Origin: CBDAUN01 sp965200645
GTDB lineage: Bacteria; Pseudomonadota; Gammaproteobacteria; Arenicellales; JAJDZL01
DNA length: 64,000 nucleotides
Assembly: GCA_965200645.1 (NCBI GenBank)
Contig: CBDAUN010000001.1
Span: forward strand, 186,001 to 250,000
Direction: 5' to 3'
A program made the position numbers and the translations under genes. A model generated the notes under the pieces. The model was not told the DNA's origin. It saw only the letters and a list, made by a program, of their open reading frames with translations, and ran no database searches. Of the stretch, positions 60,054 through 64,000 are shown in pieces. Numbering within the stretch: position 1 is the stretch's first letter; each line of letters begins with the position of its first letter.

Positions 60054-63000
60054 TTACTTACTGTCTTGATATAACCAGCCTGGCATTGGTCGTTCCAACT
60101 TCCAGATAATCTTCATCGGTCTTTCTGACTCATGTCGCTGATAATGAGCCTTACCTAGACAATGGTACGGTGCGGTTTCACCTCGAATATCCGATTTTCT
60201 TTCACGAACAAACAACACTACATTAGTACCGGCATTAGGCTGATTGATGTAGCGCTTGCCTGTTGGGGAGTCTTTGGCGGTAGTGTGTTGCGATTCCCAG
60301 TGAAACAAAGTAGGAGATATTGGGTAGTCGGCATAGCGAGTTTTTGGAGAATAGTCCTTTTCAGACTTTTCCAATGTGATGAACAATAAATCTGTTTTGG
60401 CGGCTTGATACCAATAAACCCCAGTCTGAGGAAAATGTATTGCGTTATTTCTGTCGGTCACACCATATGCTGCCATGATTTCACCTAGACTGTAACTGGC
60501 ATGACTCGATAATGGGATAACGCCATTCGGGTCAATTGGCTCCGGAACAGAACGAAAACGATCAGCCAGAATTTCCACCAACTCGCTAAGTTCATCATGC
60601 AGTTCAGTAAATTGGTGAATACTCGATAACAACTCAGCTGCATCATCAATTGAATATCCACGACCACCAAATATAGCCACAAACATCATGTACAAACGAC
60701 GTTCACGACAATCTTCATTTGGAATTTTCATTGAACTTTCAGCATCTAAAATTCTTTTCCATAGATCGAGCCGCTCTAAATCGTCTACGTGAATCACTCG
60801 ACCTATGCTACGCAGCAGTTTTGCGTGACCGTCAAGGATGCTCCTTTCTTCAACAAACCCAGCACTTTGCCTCAGTTCAGTGAACGAGTGTCTTTGAGTT
60901 GGTTTACTGTAGATTTCCATCAGATCGTAATTCGTTTCCTTGATGAACTCTGACAATCGAGTCTCGCCTCCGAGTGAGAGTAGATCATTAACCATGAGTC
61001 GTCGTTGAGATCGAATTGCTTGTTTGAGATTTCGTAAAACTATTTCCTTTGCCACTCGGTCCATCTTGACTGCACAGCCGGGGGGCAATAATGGGAAATC
61101 CTGCTCAACGGCGGTTTGAACTTGATGATGAGTTCCGCCGAGAAGTGCCCGGTAGCGTACCTCATAGCGATACTCTTTCCTGACTTGGCCTACAAAGTCC
61201 ATGACAGTCAAAACACTTTTTCCATCTGACCAGCGTAATCCTCTACCAAGCTGTTGCAGAAATACTGTCGCACTTTCCGTTGGACGCAGCAAAAATATTG
61301 TGTCTACTTCGGGAAGATCGACTCCCTCATTGAACAAGTCTACTGTGAAAATTACTCGTAAATCTCCCTTGCGCAGTTTTTGCACTGCACGGCTACGTTC
61401 TTCCTTATTAGTAGTACCATCTAGTGCCACCGATTGGTAGCCGAAGTCATTAAACTTTCGTGCCATAAAGTGTGCGTGTCCTACTCCAGCGCAAAACCCT
61501 AGTGCCCGCATTTGATGCGGAAAGGTAACAATCTCTTCCATAGCCTGACGAACTGCATTTGCACGCACATCATTTCCCGTCAACACATTGTCGAGTTCAC
61601 CCAATACATACCTTCCACGCTCGAAACGAACACTGGAAAGATCTGTTGGGTCATGTATGCCAAAATAATGGAAGGGACAAAGCAATCCTAAGTCTAGCGC
61701 ATCCCATAGTCGACTTTCGTAGGCCACTCGACCATCAAACCAATTTAGAATTGACTTGCCATCAGGACGTTCTGGAGTTGCGGTAAGACCCAGTAAAACT
61801 TTTGGTTTCAGGCGTTGCAACAATTTGTCGTAACTGGTGGCCGCCGCATGATGAAACTCGTCAACAATGACTACATCAAAGTCATTGGGGTCAATAGTTT
61901 CAACGTACTTCGCTAAAGATTGAATCGATGCAAATACATAGTGGCCAGCTTTTGGTCGCCTGCCTTCAACCAATAACTCGCCAAACTTGTGGTCATGCAG
62001 TACCTGAGAAAATACTTGCTTGCTCTGTTCAAGAATTTCTTTTCGATGGGCGACGAAGAGTAGTGAATTGCCTAATTTTTGTTCTCTGATTCGCTTGTAA
62101 TCAAAAGCGGCAATCCACGTCTTTCCGGTTCCTGTTGCTGAAACTACGAGATTTCTAAAATGATTACGTTTGCGTTCTGACTCCAGAGCCTCCAGTGCTA
62201 CCTCTTGATGTGGCTTCGGCGATACATCAATCTGAATAAAGGATAGTTCGGAAACATTTTGATTGTTTTGCTGAGCAAGCGCTGCATCCAACCGACCAAC
62301 ATCTTCTTTAGTTGACTTATAGTCTTCGAATTCTGGCTCTTCCCAATATTGATCAAATGTGGTCGCAAAGCGTTCGATAACTGCTGGATTTTCAACTGCA
62401 CTTATTCGAACGTTCCATTCCAGTCCGTCAACCTGTGCCATATGCGTCAGATTTGACGAACCGATGTAGGCGGTATGAAACCCGCTGTTTCGATGAAACA
62501 GCCAAGCTTTGGCGTGGAGTCTAGTTCGTGCGACATCGTAAGAGATCTTGACATCAGCACCTAAATCGACCAGTTTGTCCAGCGCTCGTCGTTCAGTGGA
62601 GCCCGTGTACACACTCGCTATTACTCTGACTTTCGCCCCACTATTTATGCGACCTGCGAGTTCCCTTTCAAATAGTCGTAGTCCTGAGTGACGTATAAAT
62701 GCACACAACAAATCTATCCTGTCAGAACTTGGGATTTCTTTGGCAATTTCGCTCGCAATTTGTACATCTCGCTTACCATTAACGAGAAGTCCTGTATGAC
62801 GCAACGATTGGGTGGGCCGCGCAAATGCGGTTTCACCTACACCAGTTTGTCGTAGTACTTCTTTAAGAATTCTGGCACGGTCATTAACCTGACTTCCTTT
62901 AGGTAAGTGGAGTTCTTTGCTTTCCAATAACTCCAGTAAATTATTGATCAGTGCAATCTGTTTGGTAGTTCTAGTCTGCTTATCTTGATCGGATATTTGC

Positions 63001-63179
63001 TCAAGTACGCTGCGGAGTACGGTGGAAAAATGATGCGTTAACAGATCTACGCGGATACTGGAGTCAACCGATTCGATATTCGCTGTCAAACCTTCTTCCA
63101 GCCCGATGATTTCATCATCAAGCTTTTCGGTCAACAGACTTTCGTAAATACCAGGTAGTAATGCAGCTTTCATAGTCAA
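60054..63179 (-). CDS. PLD nuclease-SF2 helicase with DUF3427 C-terminus
   Basis: This 1041-residue protein has a phospholipase D-type nuclease region near residues 225-250 (RLHAKAWLFHRNSGF ... YIGSSNLTHMA, HxK and SSN). An SF2 helicase follows: VVSATGTGKTWIAAFDYKR (motif I), VIVDEFHHAAA (motif II, DEFH), LLGLTATPERPDGKS, VDLFNEGVDLPEVDTIFLLRPTES (in pieces) and QQLGRGLR. The C-terminal part matches DUF3427, with SYSLGEIMAAYGV. PLD-helicase-DUF3427 proteins are often found with defence genes, but their role is unproven. The base composition is like the neighbours. Confidence 0.85.
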   Translation of the reverse strand: MTMKAALLPGIYESLLTEKLDDEIIGLEEGLTANIESVDSSIRVDLLTHHFSTVLRSVLEQISDQDKQTRTTKQIALINNLLELLESKELHLPKGSQVNDRARILKEVLRQTGVGETAFARPTQSLRHTGLLVNGKRDVQIASEIAKEIPSSDRIDLLCAFIRHSGLRLFERELAGRINSGAKVRVIASVYTGSTERRALDKLVDLGADVKISYDVARTRLHAKAWLFHRNSGFHTAYIGSSNLTHMAQVDGLEWNVRISAVENPAVIERFATTFDQYWEEPEFEDYKSTKEDVGRLDAALAQQNNQNVSELSFIQIDVSPKPHQEVALEALESERKRNHFRNLVVSATGTGKTWIAAFDYKRIREQKLGNSLLFVAHRKEILEQSKQVFSQVLHDHKFGELLVEGRRPKAGHYVFASIQSLAKYVETIDPNDFDVVIVDEFHHAAATSYDKLLQRLKPKVLLGLTATPERPDGKSILNWFDGRVAYESRLWDALDLGLLCPFHYFGIHDPTDLSSVRFERGRYVLGELDNVLTGNDVRANAVRQAMEEIVTFPHQMRALGFCAGVGHAHFMARKFNDFGYQSVALDGTTNKEERSRAVQKLRKGDLRVIFTVDLFNEGVDLPEVDTIFLLRPTESATVFLQQLGRGLRWSDGKSVLTVMDFVGQVRKEYRYEVRYRALLGGTHHQVQTAVEQDFPLLPPGCAVKMDRVAKEIVLRNLKQAIRSQRRLMVNDLLSLGGETRLSEFIKETNYDLMEIYSKPTQRHSFTELRQSAGFVEERSILDGHAKLLRSIGRVIHVDDLERLDLWKRILDAESSMKIPNEDCRERRLYMMFVAIFGGRGYSIDDAAELLSSIHQFTELHDELSELVEILADRFRSVPEPIDPNGVIPLSSHASYSLGEIMAAYGVTDRNNAIHFPQTGVYWYQAAKTDLLFITLEKSEKDYSPKTRYADYPISPTLFHWESQHTTAKDSPTGKRYINQPNAGTNVVLFVRERKSDIRGETAPYHCLGKAHYQRHESERPMKIIWKLERPMPGWLYQDSK

Positions 63180-63780
63180 CTAGACAAATAAAAATGCTTA
63201 CCCAGTAACAAGTCAATAAACACGAAATAAGAACTTACTTTCCAGAACAGTCTCGAATACCTCAAAATGGGGTCGACTCAAACAAGGAAATTATATAAAT
63301 GGCGCTTAAGCCTGATGACTGTTTTGGCAACACTAAAAAGCCAAATTGATTGTTGAGATTGCACTACTGAAATGGCGAGCAACAAAGCGAGCAAGCCAAG
63401 TCTCACAGATGCTGTCATGAAGATTTCTTTATGTAATTTGGTGTTTAGACAGGTACAATTATGCAGGATTCAAACCTTTACTATCAGACTTGGGGCTTGG
63501 CTATATATCTGGTTTCGGCGAAGCCGAAAGGCATATCTTCCATCAAGTTGCATTGAGAATCGGATGTTACCCAAAAATCTGCTAGGCACGTGGCCCACCG
63601 CCTAAGTGAAAGGTTGGCTCCTGAATCTCGTAGAAGTATTTGGCGGAATGAATGAAACAAGCACGTTCATTCAGTGTTTTTTGTACCCTAACCTCACTTT
63701 GGGTTGGATAGTGAACAAGAATTTTTCGTGTAGTCAATCACAAGTTTGCGGGTAATATTTCCCGACGGAGGACTTTTCTG
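63180..63780. other. Upstream region of the MttB-family gene
   Basis: This 601-base gap separates the helicase and the MttB-family gene, which diverge. A 7-bp hairpin (TTTCGGC/GCCGAAA, 63513-63529) and an AT-rich 8-bp hairpin followed by GTGTTTTTT (63649-63683) are present; the latter is a weak terminator candidate. No gene is supported. GGAGGA (63767-63772) is the ribosome site of the next gene. Confidence 0.5.
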
Positions 63781-64000
63781 ATGACCCAAATAGAAACTGT
63801 CGTACCGCACTCCAAGCGTCGCGGGCGAAGCGTACGCAGACAGTCCCGAACGCAAAGAACGATAAATTACTTACCGGAGCTCGATCGTGGCATTGCTTAT
63901 ATTGATTTGATGTCGCCAGAGCAAGTTGAACGTGTGCATGATGCTGCGATGACGCTGCTGGAAACCAAAGGGATCGAGTTTCGCGATGATGAATCCATCA
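63781..64000 (+). CDS. Trimethylamine methyltransferase (MttB) family protein, N-terminal part
   Basis: The first 73 or so residues are present before the window ends. They read RRGRSVRRQSRT, then NYLPELDRGIAYIDLMSPEQV, RVHDAAMTLLETKGIEFRDDE, the usual start of MttB-superfamily proteins. These transfer methyl groups from methylamines or betaines to a corrinoid protein. The pyrrolysine site is beyond the edge, so true TMA methyltransferase and non-pyrrolysine betaine enzymes cannot be separated; in proteobacteria the latter is usual. GGAGGA sits eight bases before the ATG. Confidence 0.85.
   Translation, partial: MTQIETVVPHSKRRGRSVRRQSRTQRTINYLPELDRGIAYIDLMSPEQVERVHDAAMTLLETKGIEFRDDESI

Noticed and set aside
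63372..63605. Plus-strand 77-codon frame ahead of the MttB-family gene
   Set aside because: Composition is not protein-like, there is no ribosome site, and it contains a hairpin (63513-63529) inside the frame.

Overview
The window is a stretch of bacterial chromosome, slightly AT-rich and densely coded. It is most likely from a marine or aquatic gammaproteobacterium. The reasons are gammaproteobacterial neighbourhoods such as yqgE-ruvX-pyrR-pyrB-pyrC', yggS-proC-yggT and mutY-yggX, together with oligopeptidase B, class I aldolase, KatG, and a trimethylamine-methyltransferase-family gene at the right edge. Genus-level placement is not possible from the sequence alone.

Layout. 1-6.4 kb: end of a metallophosphoesterase, a YkgJ Cys-cluster protein, and a complete branched-chain/polar amino-acid ABC importer (livGFHM plus a convergent binding protein sharing a two-way terminator). 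6.5-11.9 kb: a crotonase, ArgE, an AI-2E/PerM transporter and oligopeptidase B. 11.9-15.0 kb: sparse DNA with an Rpn-type nuclease and a 63-residue orphan protein. 15.0-19.75 kb: a tightly coupled minus-strand operon for amino-group-carrier-protein (LysW) biosynthesis: lysW-lysX-lysY-class II amidotransferase-lysZ-lysJ. 20-24.4 kb: a PhyH dioxygenase, rph-rdgB-gpmA and a YbdK-like ligase. 24.5-29.7 kb: katG, an SDR protein, a CPA2 antiporter and a redoxin. 29.8-32.4 kb: moeB divergent from moaC-moeA. 32.5-36.8 kb: an accessory island with a parE fragment, an Rpn nuclease followed by two free-standing copies of its C-terminal domain, and a DNA methyltransferase. 36.9-46.1 kb: a minus-strand run of GNAT, DUF1244, moaE, moaD, fba, pyk, pgk, gap, tkt and a phosphoesterase. 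46.5-57.4 kb: yqgE, ruvX, pyrR, pyrB, pyrC', yggS, a 2OG oxygenase, proC, yggT, ampG, xthA, mutY and yggX. 57.6-63.2 kb: two large helicase/nuclease genes converging on a tRNA-Phe. 63.8 kb to the end: the start of an MttB-family gene.

Two places stand out. First, the LysW-like carrier protein is exactly 54 residues and keeps the zinc cysteines and the EDWG tail, but it ends in Gln rather than the Glu that characterised carriers use as the attachment residue. The same operon encodes a class II glutamine-amidotransferase-like protein and no LysK hydrolase. This suggests either a Pup/Dop-like deamidation that activates the carrier, or an EgtC-like gamma-glutamyl hydrolase for the release step. 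Second, the Rpn locus at 33-35 kb looks like a toxin-antitoxin gene-within-a-gene (RpnL/RpnS) whose antitoxin domain has been copied out as an array of free-standing cassettes with different numbers of a 12-base repeat.
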